Below are positions 54,301 through 62,963 of a stretch of DNA of 64,000 bases, piece by piece; positions within the stretch are counted from its first letter, which is position 1, and each line of letters begins with the position of its first letter. The translations under genes were made by a program, and so were the position numbers. Under the pieces are notes generated by a model. The model did no database searches. It was not told where the DNA came from and saw nothing but the letters and a program-made list of their open reading frames with translations. This DNA comes from Pelagibacteraceae bacterium AG-337-G04 (GTDB taxonomy: Bacteria > Pseudomonadota > Alphaproteobacteria > Pelagibacterales > Pelagibacteraceae): the NCBI GenBank assembly GCA_003282205.1, contig QBZW01000003.1, positions 1 to 64,000 on the forward strand. Direction: 5' to 3'.

Positions 54301-54978
54301 ATGGATAAATATATTATTGCTACAATTAAGAATTGGAATATCAAACAATTTAACAAATCAAGATATAAAAAAAGTAAAAATTGGTTTTTAATAAGCAATC
54401 CTAAAAAATTATCGCTTTCTTATCTAAAATCAATTGAGCCTAAATACATTTTTTTTCCACATTGGAGTAAAAAAGTCAGTTCTAAAATAATTAATAACTA
54501 TCAATGTATATGTTTTCACGAAACAGATTTACCCTATGGTCGAGGTGGAAGCCCTATTCAAAACCTAATCAAAAGAAATCATAAAAAAACTTTTATTACT
54601 GCATTGAAAATGACAAATATTTTAGATGCAGGACCAATATATCTCAAAAGAAAATTAAGCTTGGAAGGAAGCGCACAAGAAATTTTTGAAAGGGCTTCAA
54701 AAAAAATTTTTAAAATGATTGAAATAATTATAAAAAAAAAAATTAAGCCAGAGATACAAAAAGGGAAAGTAGTGAAATTTAAGAGAAGAAAAAAAAAAGA
54801 TAGTGTGCTAGCAAAAAATGCTAAATCATTAAAAGAATTATATAACCATATAAGAATGTTAGATGCTGAGAGTTATCCGTCAGCATTTGTTAAATATGGT
54901 AATTTAAAAATTGAATTTAAAAATGCAAAAATAATTAAAAAAAAAATCTATGCAAAAGCAAATATTAAGATAAATTAA
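54301..54978 (+). CDS. Sugar N-formyltransferase-like protein
   Basis: 225-aa formyltransferase-domain protein related to methionyl-tRNA formyltransferase but lacking its tRNA-binding tail. Recognisable: CFHETDLPYGRGGSPIQNLI and MTNILDAGPIYLKRKL. The family's catalytic Asn-x-His-Asp set reads Cys-Phe-His and Asp, so Asn is replaced by Cys (the ICFHE motif near residue 75). Some sugar-cluster members vary here. Next to a PIG-L deacetylase, N-deacetylation followed by N-formylation of an amino sugar is a fair guess. Confidence 0.75.
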   Translation: MDKYIIATIKNWNIKQFNKSRYKKSKNWFLISNPKKLSLSYLKSIEPKYIFFPHWSKKVSSKIINNYQCICFHETDLPYGRGGSPIQNLIKRNHKKTFITALKMTNILDAGPIYLKRKLSLEGSAQEIFERASKKIFKMIEIIIKKKIKPEIQKGKVVKFKRRKKKDSVLAKNAKSLKELYNHIRMLDAESYPSAFVKYGNLKIEFKNAKIIKKKIYAKANIKIN

Positions 54979-54982
54979 AAAA

Positions 54983-55681
54983 ATGTTATCAAAATACAAA
55001 AAAATTTTAACTTTTTTTGCTCACCCAGATGATGAAACTCTTGCAGCTGGTGCAACAATACACAAGCTCTCAAAAAATGGTTGTCGTGTGTATGCTGCTA
55101 TTCCTGCAACTGGGATTGATGCAAGAAAAAATATTATTAAAGAAAAAAAAAGGAAAAAAAAATTATTAAATTTAAAAAAAGATACTTTAAATGCTCTATC
55201 GCTCATTGGTATTAAAAAGTCAGATATTTTTCTTGGTAATTTTTCTGACAACGAACTAGATAAACATACATTGCTAAATTTAATACATTGGATTGAAAAA
55301 ATAATTAATAAAATAAGACCTGATGCAATTTTTACTCATCATAGATTTTGTACCAATATAGATCATCAATATTGTCATGAGGCTTCTGTAGTTGCATCTA
55401 GACCTTCAATTAATTCTCACATCCCTATTTTCTGTGGCGAAATACCAAGCAGTACAGGTTATCTCAAACCTACTCAGTGGGAACCAAATTTTTATGTCAA
55501 TATCTCTAATAATGATTTATCAGCAAAGATAAAAGCAATGCAAACATTTGAAGAAGAGGCAAGGACAGATCCTCATCCAAGGTCACCTGAGGTATTAAGG
55601 TCATTAGCCAAATTAAGAGGTTCGGAGTCTGGTTTTTATTTTGCAGAGTCTTTTATGATACAAAAAATATTTCAAGATTAA
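54983..55681 (+). CDS. PIG-L family LmbE-type deacetylase
   Basis: Zinc-dependent N-deacetylase, 232 aa. The metal motif FAHPDDETLAAGATI (about 12-26) with His14, Asp16 and Asp17 is intact, as is the second half DHQYCHEASVVASRP that supplies the last His. FCTNIDHQYC and the RSPEVLRSLAKLRGSESG ending match the glycan-cluster type. 4 bp after the formyltransferase; its stop directly abuts the convergent pseI gene. Confidence 0.87.
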   Translation: MLSKYKKILTFFAHPDDETLAAGATIHKLSKNGCRVYAAIPATGIDARKNIIKEKKRKKKLLNLKKDTLNALSLIGIKKSDIFLGNFSDNELDKHTLLNLIHWIEKIINKIRPDAIFTHHRFCTNIDHQYCHEASVVASRPSINSHIPIFCGEIPSSTGYLKPTQWEPNFYVNISNNDLSAKIKAMQTFEEEARTDPHPRSPEVLRSLAKLRGSESGFYFAESFMIQKIFQD

Positions 55682-56716
55682 TTATATCTCTGATATTATT
55701 TCCCAAGAAAGTGGGGTACCTTTTTTGACATCTTGTTTTATAGTTTTGCCCAAAATATCATAATAGTATTTTGGATGTAAACCATAACCAGGTCTAATAG
55801 ATTTTATATTTTTGTTAGTTAATTTTTCACCTTTTTTAATATCCTGACAAATAAATAATGAACGACGTCGACACATATCTTTTTCTGAGACACTATAATA
55901 AACTTTGCCAAGACTTGCCTCAACATCTCTGATATCATTTACCATCTTGCGAAACTCTTCTGGCTCCATGCTAAATGCAGAGTCAGGTCCTCCTAACTCT
56001 CTATCCAAAATAAAATGTTTTTCAACAACTGTAGCTCCTAATGAGGTTGCTACGATTGGAACAATACTGTCTAATGTATGATCTGATACTCCAATTTTTA
56101 CTCCAAACCTATTTTTCATTTCTGGAATTGTTATTAAATTTGCATCACTAACAGAAGCAGGATAATCTGATGTACATTTTAATAAAGTAATATCATCATT
56201 TCCAACTTCACGACAAGTTGAAATTGCTAACTCCATATCTTTAATTTCAGCCACACCATTAGAAAGAATAATAGGCTTATTTTTGCTTGCACAATATCTT
56301 ATAAGAGGGATATCCACAATTTCCAAAGAAGCTATTTTATACATTGAAACATTTAAAGTTTCTAAGAAATCTACAGCCTCTATATCAAATGGTGTAGAAA
56401 AAAAAATTAAACCTTTTGCTTCAGCAATTTTTTTTAGTTTGGATTGCCACTCGTATGGCATTGAAGCCTCTTTATAAAGTTTCCACGGCGTATAACCTTT
56501 CCATAATCCTTCTAAACGTGGTGCAAAATAACCTGTGTCCATATTTAAAGTTAAACTTTCTGGCTTATAAGTCTGAACCTTCACCGCGTCAGCCCCAACT
56601 TCTGCTATTGACTCAATAGTTTTTACAGCTAGATTAAAATCATTATTATGATTTGCTGACATCTCAGCTATAATGAATGTTGAATTTTTTTTGTCGGTAT
56701 TGATATATTCTTTCAT
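55682..56716 (-). CDS. pseI: Pseudaminic acid synthase PseI
   Basis: Condenses 6-deoxy-AltdiNAc with PEP to pseudaminic acid. Full two-domain form: TIM barrel with FIIAEMSANHNNDF, VKVQTYKPESLTLN, GLWKGYTPWKLYKEA (PseI-type wording), KIASLEIVDIPLI, LLKCTSDYPA and GVSDHTLDS, then an antifreeze-like SAF domain (about 280-344, RRRSLFICQDIKKGEKLT). 344 aa. Last gene of the pse run in transcription order. Confidence 0.93.
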   Translation of the reverse strand: MKEYINTDKKNSTFIIAEMSANHNNDFNLAVKTIESIAEVGADAVKVQTYKPESLTLNMDTGYFAPRLEGLWKGYTPWKLYKEASMPYEWQSKLKKIAEAKGLIFFSTPFDIEAVDFLETLNVSMYKIASLEIVDIPLIRYCASKNKPIILSNGVAEIKDMELAISTCREVGNDDITLLKCTSDYPASVSDANLITIPEMKNRFGVKIGVSDHTLDSIVPIVATSLGATVVEKHFILDRELGGPDSAFSMEPEEFRKMVNDIRDVEASLGKVYYSVSEKDMCRRRSLFICQDIKKGEKLTNKNIKSIRPGYGLHPKYYYDILGKTIKQDVKKGTPLSWEIISEI

Positions 56717-56824
56717 TTACACATAGTCTTCTATCATAATTTATTCAATATACAATAAATCTAATTTTTTTTGAATTTATAAATTAAAGATTTTTTTATA
56801 ATTAAATTTTAAAAGTAAATTTAT

Positions 56825-57391
56825 TTATATATTCAAAATTTTATTTAGTTTACAGATTGCTTTTTTTGATATTTCCATTGTAACAAAATTTTTTTTCGAT
56901 AGTTCAATATTTTTTTTTCTTTTTATAAACTTAAAGCCAAGTTTTAAATTTAGATTAATGTTAGTTACATTATTAATATCTGTAAAAATATAAATTTTAT
57001 TTAAATCAATAAATTCAAAGCCATATTTGAGCCAAACAGCAAAAGCTTCTTTTGCAAAACCCATTTTTCTAAATGATGAGTCACCAATTATTTTTCCTGC
57101 CTCTGCAATACCTAAGGCTTTATTAATATTTTTAAAATGCACTGTCCCAATTGGTGTTCCTCTAGATTTTTCACAAAAAATATAGTCAATACGATTCTTT
57201 GCTCTATTTTTGAACCAGGTTTGATGCTGTTTAATATTTATTTTTTCTCTACTTGAAAATACTTCATGACTTTCTAAAGTTAAAAGATTTTTCCATGCTA
57301 CTAGTAATTTTGCATCTGTTGCAGTTATTGGACGCAATAAAAGCCTTGATGTTTCAATCAGTTTTTTTTTATCATATTTATAAGAATTCAA
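56825..57391 (-). CDS. pseH: GNAT N-acetyltransferase, PseH-like
   Basis: 188-aa acetyltransferase of the RimJ/RimL type. SRLLLRPITATDAKLLVAW start, GTVHFKNIN, and the acetyl-CoA loop GDSSFRKMGFAKEAF (about 105-119) with KIYIFTDINN(V)TNINLNLKLGF. In this place it should N-acetylate the 4-amino sugar made by PseC. One base after pseG. Alternative GNAT roles are possible, but the cluster makes PseH likely. Confidence 0.8.
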   Translation of the reverse strand: MNSYKYDKKKLIETSRLLLRPITATDAKLLVAWKNLLTLESHEVFSSREKINIKQHQTWFKNRAKNRIDYIFCEKSRGTPIGTVHFKNINKALGIAEAGKIIGDSSFRKMGFAKEAFAVWLKYGFEFIDLNKIYIFTDINNVTNINLNLKLGFKFIKRKKNIELSKKNFVTMEISKKAICKLNKILNI

Positions 57392-57392
57392 A

Positions 57393-58541
57393 CTATTTAT
57401 TTTTATAATTTTTTAAAAGCATACTGCACAAAAACTTTGTCGGATTATTTTGAAAATTTAAATTTGAAATTTTCATAAGATTTAAACATTTACGGTTCAT
57501 TGAAAGAATTTTTTTTTTATCACTAAATAACTTATTAAGTTCTCTAATAATTACTTTGTCAATATTTTTTTTATAAAAACCAAGATCAATTATCGCACCA
57601 TAAGAATGGACAGCCGCAGCTTGTCTTTTCTGATTGTCAGCAATAGAAATCAACAATGTTGGTAGTCCTAAATAACATCTTTCCCAAACCATCGTACCGC
57701 CAGCACCTATTGATAAATCTGCTAATGACATTAATTTTGCAATTTTTAATGGTTGTATGTGCAATTTAATATAAGAAAATTCATTACATAATTTTTGTAT
57801 TTGAGAGATGTAGGGAAAATGATTACCAACAACTACATCAACAACAATATCACTTTTGTTCAGTGAAATTATAGCCTCTAAAGTTTTTTTTGTTGCATTT
57901 ATTCTGTCATACCCACCAAAAGAAATTAATATTCTTTTAATTTTTCCTGTTTTTTTTGATAATTTTTTTTTTTCATTGATAAATTCTTGGCGTAATAATG
58001 CATGTTTGGGTCCTGATAATAACTTGCAATGTGATGGGAAAAGACTTTTCCACCTTAAGTGAGTATTTTGAGAATATGTATGATCTAAAATAATTTCGCA
58101 ATTATGTTGTCGATTTGCCAAACCATCTATTGCCATTATTTTAACTCCAGTTAATGATTTAATCAGATTTTCCCATTTAATATCAATTGCATAGTGGTCT
58201 ATAATTAACCATTGAGGTTTTTTTTTTAAAATTATTTCACTTGTTTCTTTTGCATCAACATCCCAATTTTCACCAAGCCAAGATTCATACTTATTTTTAT
58301 AATTAATATTTAATTTATTTGAAAAAGACTTTCTTATTGGAAGAACAGTCACATCAAAGCCTTCTTGTTTAATCCTTTTTTCCATATGCCCAACATGATT
58401 TCTGCAAATAAAATGAATTTTCAGACCTTTTTTAATCAATTGTTTAGAAAGTGTTATACATCGTTCAATATGACCAGAACCTATTTGAAGCGATGAATCT
58501 ACTCTGAAGCAGACAATTTTTTTATTTAAATTATAATTCAC
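57393..58541 (-). CDS. pseG: UDP-2,4-diacetamido-2,4,6-trideoxy-L-altropyranose hydrolase PseG
   Basis: GT-B-fold hydrolase that releases UDP in the Pse pathway. FRVDSSLQIGSGHIERCITL (12-31) with the catalytic-region His, LIIDHYAIDIKWE, AIDGLANRQHNCEIILDHTY, RILISFGGYDRINATKK and IGAGGTMVWERCYLGLPTLLI are all PseG wording. 382 aa, a little longer than Campylobacter PseG. Between pseF and pseH. Confidence 0.92.
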   Translation of the reverse strand: MNYNLNKKIVCFRVDSSLQIGSGHIERCITLSKQLIKKGLKIHFICRNHVGHMEKRIKQEGFDVTVLPIRKSFSNKLNINYKNKYESWLGENWDVDAKETSEIILKKKPQWLIIDHYAIDIKWENLIKSLTGVKIMAIDGLANRQHNCEIILDHTYSQNTHLRWKSLFPSHCKLLSGPKHALLRQEFINEKKKLSKKTGKIKRILISFGGYDRINATKKTLEAIISLNKSDIVVDVVVGNHFPYISQIQKLCNEFSYIKLHIQPLKIAKLMSLADLSIGAGGTMVWERCYLGLPTLLISIADNQKRQAAAVHSYGAIIDLGFYKKNIDKVIIRELNKLFSDKKKILSMNRKCLNLMKISNLNFQNNPTKFLCSMLLKNYKNK

Positions 58542-58551
58542 TTAAAATAAA

Positions 58552-59277
58552 TTATTTTTTTATATAAGATTTTCTATTTTTTAATTTAAGGCAAATTTCT
58601 GCCATTAAAAAATCATCTTTATCATCAATATCTAATGCTGATATCCAACTAATCTCTTGATATCTATGTCCTGGCATATAAAAATTCTTTTGTTTAAGAA
58701 AATTTTTACGCTTTGCTATCCATAATGCACCTGAAGGACAGTATAAATCTGGTAAATCTTGAGATCGTTTTTGAGTTAAATTTGGAAATATACGTGAGGG
58801 ATAACCTTTTTTACTTAATATAGTTGCCCACCAAGGATTCATCCATCCAAAGCGAAAACAGCTTATTTGAGATGGTTTTTTACTTTTATTGAAAATCAAC
58901 ATAGATTTCTTAATATCTTCGGCAGTTCTTAAAGGACAATTTGCCATCAGTTGTGCCACTGTATCATATTTTTCACCCCAAAATTTTTCTGCTTGAAGAA
59001 GTGCATAATAAGTAGCCATACTAGATGTACTGAAATCATCTAAAGCTTTTAGACGTAAAAAGGGAACCTCTGCTTTATATTTTTTTGCAATTTTTGCTAT
59101 TTTTTTATCATCTGTTGAAACCAAAACTCTATGAAATTTACCAGAATCAATGGCAGCTTTGATTGACCATGCAATCATTGGTTTTTTACCAAATTTTATA
59201 ATATTTTTTTTTGGCAGTCTTTTTGAACCACCTCGAGCGAGAATAATTGCAATATTTTTAGTTACCATATTGTCCAA
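58552..59277 (-). CDS. pseF: CMP-pseudaminic acid cytidylyltransferase PseF
   Basis: Activates the nonulosonic acid with CTP. IILARGGSKRLPKKNIIKF (usually IPARGGSKR), RVLVSTDDKKIA, AQLMANCPLRTAED (usual QPTSP replaced by MANCPL, as in some PseF/NeuA), ALDIDDKDDFLMAE at the end. The in-frame ATG three codons in (MVTKN) is an equal candidate start; the first ATG overlaps the SDR gene by 16 bp. 241 aa. Confidence 0.87.
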   Translation of the reverse strand: MDNMVTKNIAIILARGGSKRLPKKNIIKFGKKPMIAWSIKAAIDSGKFHRVLVSTDDKKIAKIAKKYKAEVPFLRLKALDDFSTSSMATYYALLQAEKFWGEKYDTVAQLMANCPLRTAEDIKKSMLIFNKSKKPSQISCFRFGWMNPWWATILSKKGYPSRIFPNLTQKRSQDLPDLYCPSGALWIAKRKNFLKQKNFYMPGHRYQEISWISALDIDDKDDFLMAEICLKLKNRKSYIKK

Positions 59278-60020
59278 CCACCATCAATCATCAGAATATG
59301 GCCTGTTACACCTGAGGTTTTTTCTGATATCAACATATCAATTGGACCAAAAATTTCATTCTCAGATAACATTCTACCAGAAGGGCATAAGTCTGCGTAA
59401 CGCTTTTTAAATGTTTTATTTACTCGACCCTCAACACCTCCAAATGCCGCACAATTTACTCTCACTGAATTTTTTGCTAATCTAACAGCTAATTCTTTTG
59501 TTAAGTGTTCTAGAGCTGATTTTGTAACCCCATATTGAATTGATGATTCTGCATCTAAATTTTTATAAAGTTTTTTATTTGGTGCTACGGTACCATAAAT
59601 TGAACCTATATTAACTACATTTTTAAATTTCCCTAAAAAAGATTTTGTCATTGCCATCACAAGTTGATATGGAATTACAACTCCTAACTTAAATTCATTT
59701 AAAAAATTTTTTGAACTAGTCTTATTTTTTTGATCTAATTGCAGATAATCTAAATTTCTTGCATTATTAATTAGAGAGTCTGGTTTTAACTTAAGTTTTT
59801 TTATCAATTTGATTATTCTCGAAATTGCTCCCTCTTTCATTAAATCAACATTGATAACAAAAAGTTTGTTATGTTTTTTATTTGTTAAAGTTTTAAGTTC
59901 ATTTAACTTTTTCTTGGATCTGCCTATGGCAATAACTACATCTCCATGAATTAAAAAATTTCTAACTAGTATTTTACCAAACTTGCCTGTAGCTCCAGTA
60001 ATTATAATTGTTCTTCTCAT
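59262..60020 (-). CDS. Short-chain dehydrogenase/reductase
   Basis: Classical SDR, 252 aa. NAD(P) motif ITGATGKFGKILVRNF (7-22), the active-site block NIGSIYG with ESSIQYGVTKSALEHL (Tyr-x3-Lys), and C-terminal VTGHILMIDGGWTIW. Such SDRs occur in legionaminic/pseudaminic modification clusters (PtmA/FlmH-like). It directly follows the Gfo/Idh gene with no gap, forming a redox trio with it and the aldo/keto reductase. Substrate unknown. Confidence 0.85.
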   Translation of the reverse strand: MRRTIIITGATGKFGKILVRNFLIHGDVVIAIGRSKKKLNELKTLTNKKHNKLFVINVDLMKEGAISRIIKLIKKLKLKPDSLINNARNLDYLQLDQKNKTSSKNFLNEFKLGVVIPYQLVMAMTKSFLGKFKNVVNIGSIYGTVAPNKKLYKNLDAESSIQYGVTKSALEHLTKELAVRLAKNSVRVNCAAFGGVEGRVNKTFKKRYADLCPSGRMLSENEIFGPIDMLISEKTSGVTGHILMIDGGWTIW

Positions 60021-60920
60021 CTATTTTGACCTCCCTAATTCAATAAATTTAACAACCTCTATGATTTCATTTGAAGGTATTCGTTCATCTTTATTAATTA
60101 TTCCTTTAATAAAATCTAATAGTGCGTAGCGAAAAGTATTAAAAGTATCAGTAAATATTAAGTCAACCCATCCTTTGGTTCCAATTATTCTAAGACTAAT
60201 TGGTGAAATTGAGTTACCACATGTTTGTATATGTATTTCTTCACCCGTTTTAAAATTTACCAATAATAAAACTTTATCATCATGTCGCCAAATTTTATTT
60301 TCTAATATTTCCCCTCTTCCAGGAATTAATTGAAGAATTGGTTCAATTATGTGCACCGCATATTTATCCCAACTCTTAGGAACGAATCCGTGAATTGTGC
60401 AAATTTCACCAACAATATTTTTTTGCTCATCACTTAATTTTAATTCTGCAGAATATCTCATTGCTGAACAGGAAAAAATTTGCCCTTTATAACGTTGTAA
60501 CTTTATTAATTCTTTTGCATCAAATACTGTTAATGCAAATGGCTTATCGATATAGATTGGCATACCCGCTTCAAGGAAAGGTTTTGCAATTTTGAAATGG
60601 TTTTCGGCATCATCTCTAGCTAAAAGAATTGCATCAACTTTGTCAATTAATTCATGATAATCGTCTACAACATTATCAATAAAAGTTGATGAAGCAATAT
60701 GATTGGAAAGATTTTTATCTTGTGTCCAGACATGAGTTACCTTTCCCTCTTTAATTTGAATGTCTGGAAATTTTTGTTTTTTTAAATAATTAGAAATGGT
60801 TGGATATCCAGAATTCTTCATTATTTTTTGATTATACCCATTAAAAATAGCAGACCACGAATAAGGATGACCATTTCCATCAGAGGAGCCAATTATGCCA
60901 AGTCGAATTTCTTTATTCAC
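60021..60920 (-). CDS. Gfo/Idh/MocA family oxidoreductase
   Basis: Rossmann-fold oxidoreductase, 299 aa. Start LGIIGSSDGNGHPYSWSAIF (an insertion-containing NAD loop), AILLARDDAENHFKIAKPFLEAGMPIYIDKPFALT (the family's E-K-P loop reads D-K-P), and a C-terminal sheet domain ending RIIGTKGWVDLIF. Overlaps the aldo/keto reductase by 4 bp. In the absence of a known Pse step for it, the sugar substrate is unknown. Confidence 0.82.
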   Translation of the reverse strand: MNKEIRLGIIGSSDGNGHPYSWSAIFNGYNQKIMKNSGYPTISNYLKKQKFPDIQIKEGKVTHVWTQDKNLSNHIASSTFIDNVVDDYHELIDKVDAILLARDDAENHFKIAKPFLEAGMPIYIDKPFALTVFDAKELIKLQRYKGQIFSCSAMRYSAELKLSDEQKNIVGEICTIHGFVPKSWDKYAVHIIEPILQLIPGRGEILENKIWRHDDKVLLLVNFKTGEEIHIQTCGNSISPISLRIIGTKGWVDLIFTDTFNTFRYALLDFIKGIINKDERIPSNEIIEVVKFIELGRSK

Positions 60921-61798
60921 CTAATTTTCCAGTTCGAAGGATTTATCAAATTTATATCTTCACAAGCTAGTGAAGATACGTTTATTTTTTTTTTAGATTT
61001 TGAGGCTAATATACATTGTTTTAATTGAGACAAATTTTCTACTCCTACCAAACAATAGTCAATTTTATTTTGATTTATAACAAAATTTAAGGCGGCCTCC
61101 ATTAAACTCAAATCTTTTTCTTTACAAACTTTTCTCCATTCATAAATAATATCTATCCAAGAATTAAAAAAAGTAGGAATTTTTTTTAAAGGCATTAGTA
61201 ATAAACCCTGTAAAAATACTGACCGAGCATGAATTTCAACATTCTCACTTTTAAGATATTCCAAAGTTCCGTCTTGAATAACACGTTGATCTAATACATT
61301 TAGTGGTAACTGGACTATATCTGGCTTTAGTTCTTCTACTACCTTTTCAATTTTTTTAGAATCATAAATAGATACACCTATTTTTTTTACTAAACCTCTT
61401 AATTTTATTTCATTCAAAGCTTGAATCAAGTATTTACTGCCATTTTTAAAAACATCATTCTTATGATGTAACAAAATACCATAGCAAGATTTTTGGTTTA
61501 ATCTTCTCAAAGATTTCTCAAAAGTATTAATAGATTTTACTACATCTAATTTTGTAATAATATTTTTTTTAAACTTAGGTATTTTTGTGACTATAGAAAA
61601 AAAACTTAGATCATTATTTCCTAACACTCTTTCTACATTACCATAGCTAGAAGCTGTATCAACTAAACGTATCCCCTCAGAACGAGCCTTGATTAAAATT
61701 CTAGAAACCTCATTAGCATTAGTTTGGCCATACCGATTTGAAAGTCCATATAAACTTCCCCATTGTACACTTCCCAAACTTAATTTATTAACTTTCAT
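60917..61798 (-). CDS. Aldo/keto reductase family oxidoreductase
   Basis: TIM-barrel NADPH reductase, 293 aa. LSLGSVQWGSLYGLSNRYG start, GIRLVDTASSYGNVE (active-site Asp and Tyr), ILLHHKNDV (usually LLHWHD), GLVKKIGVSIYD, and DYCLVGVENLSQLKQC at the end. Catalytic Lys and His positions appear filled. 11-bp overlap with pseC. Aldo/keto reductases accompany nonulosonate clusters in several marine bacteria; the step is unassigned. Confidence 0.86.
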   Translation of the reverse strand: MKVNKLSLGSVQWGSLYGLSNRYGQTNANEVSRILIKARSEGIRLVDTASSYGNVERVLGNNDLSFFSIVTKIPKFKKNIITKLDVVKSINTFEKSLRRLNQKSCYGILLHHKNDVFKNGSKYLIQALNEIKLRGLVKKIGVSIYDSKKIEKVVEELKPDIVQLPLNVLDQRVIQDGTLEYLKSENVEIHARSVFLQGLLLMPLKKIPTFFNSWIDIIYEWRKVCKEKDLSLMEAALNFVINQNKIDYCLVGVENLSQLKQCILASKSKKKINVSSLACEDINLINPSNWKIR

Positions 61799-62960
61799 GG
61801 TTTTTAAATATCTTTGTCATAACCTTTACAACTTTCTTACATTCACTATCCTTTAGTAATGGGAACATTGGTAAACTAATCACTTTTTTATGAAATTTTT
61901 CTGACTCTTTAAAATCACCTTCCTTAAATCCTAAACTTTCAAAGTAAGGGTGACGATGAACTGGGATATAATGTAAATTTGCTGCAATACCATTTTTATG
62001 TAATATATCATAAATTTGTTTCTGCAGATTTTGATTTTTACTCTCTTTAATACATATTGGATATAAATGGTAACTAGAAAATGCTTGTGGTAATTGCCAA
62101 GGAGTTACAAGAGGTAGATCGAAGAATTGTGAGTCATAATACTTAGCAATTTCTTGTCTACGACTAACATATTTATCCAAACGTTTCATTTGACTTAATC
62201 CAAGAGCTGCTTGAATCTCATTCAACCTATAATTAAAACCCAATTGGGTTTGTTGATAATTCCAAATTTCATTTATTGGTCTAATACTCATAGATGATTT
62301 GTCTCTAGTGATACCGTGTGCACTTAGCTGTCTCAGGCGTTCTGCAAGCTTTTTATCATTTGTGAGAGCCATACCCCCTTCACCTGTAGTTATAATCTTC
62401 ACTGGATGAAAACTAAAAACTGTAATATCGCTATAAGAACAAGATCCAATTTTAGTTTGATTATAAGATGCTCCAATTGCATGAGACGCATCCTCAATAA
62501 TCTTAAAATTATAGCTTAATGATAAGTCATGGATAGCTTGCATATCACAAGGCTGGCCTGCAAAATGCACTGGAATTACAATTTTAGGTAATCTATTTTT
62601 TTCTTTTGCTATCTCTAATTTTTTTGCTAATTCATCAACACTCATATTGTAAGTTTTTGGATTAATATCAACAAAATCAATATTAGCCCCACAATAAAGT
62701 CCACAATTAGCACTAGCAACAAAAGTATTGGGTGACGTCCATAGCCAATCTCCAGATGAAAGACCTAATGCAAGACAAGCAATATGCAAAGCACTTGTAG
62801 CACTATTCATAGCTATACCGTAAGAAGCATTACAATAATTGGCAACTGATTTTTCAAATTTTGGAACTATTGGACCTTGTGTTAAGAAATCTGACTTAAG
62901 AACCTTTTTTACTTCTTCAATATCCTCATTTATAATTTCTTGACGCCCATAAGGAATCAT
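61788..62960 (-). CDS. pseC: UDP-4-keto-sugar aminotransferase PseC
   Basis: PLP-dependent DegT/DnrJ/EryC1 enzyme making UDP-4-amino-4,6-dideoxy-L-AltNAc. MIPYGRQEIINEDIEEVKK start, GIAMNSATSALHIACLALG, TSPNTFVASANC, VPVHFAGQPCDM, IIEDASHAIGASY and the Schiff-base Lys in FSFHPVKIITTGEGGM (about 185), then GFNYRLNEIQAALGLSQ. 390 aa. 3 bp downstream of pseB. Confidence 0.95.
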   Translation of the reverse strand: MIPYGRQEIINEDIEEVKKVLKSDFLTQGPIVPKFEKSVANYCNASYGIAMNSATSALHIACLALGLSSGDWLWTSPNTFVASANCGLYCGANIDFVDINPKTYNMSVDELAKKLEIAKEKNRLPKIVIPVHFAGQPCDMQAIHDLSLSYNFKIIEDASHAIGASYNQTKIGSCSYSDITVFSFHPVKIITTGEGGMALTNDKKLAERLRQLSAHGITRDKSSMSIRPINEIWNYQQTQLGFNYRLNEIQAALGLSQMKRLDKYVSRRQEIAKYYDSQFFDLPLVTPWQLPQAFSSYHLYPICIKESKNQNLQKQIYDILHKNGIAANLHYIPVHRHPYFESLGFKEGDFKESEKFHKKVISLPMFPLLKDSECKKVVKVMTKIFKNHES

Positions 62961-62963
62961 AAT

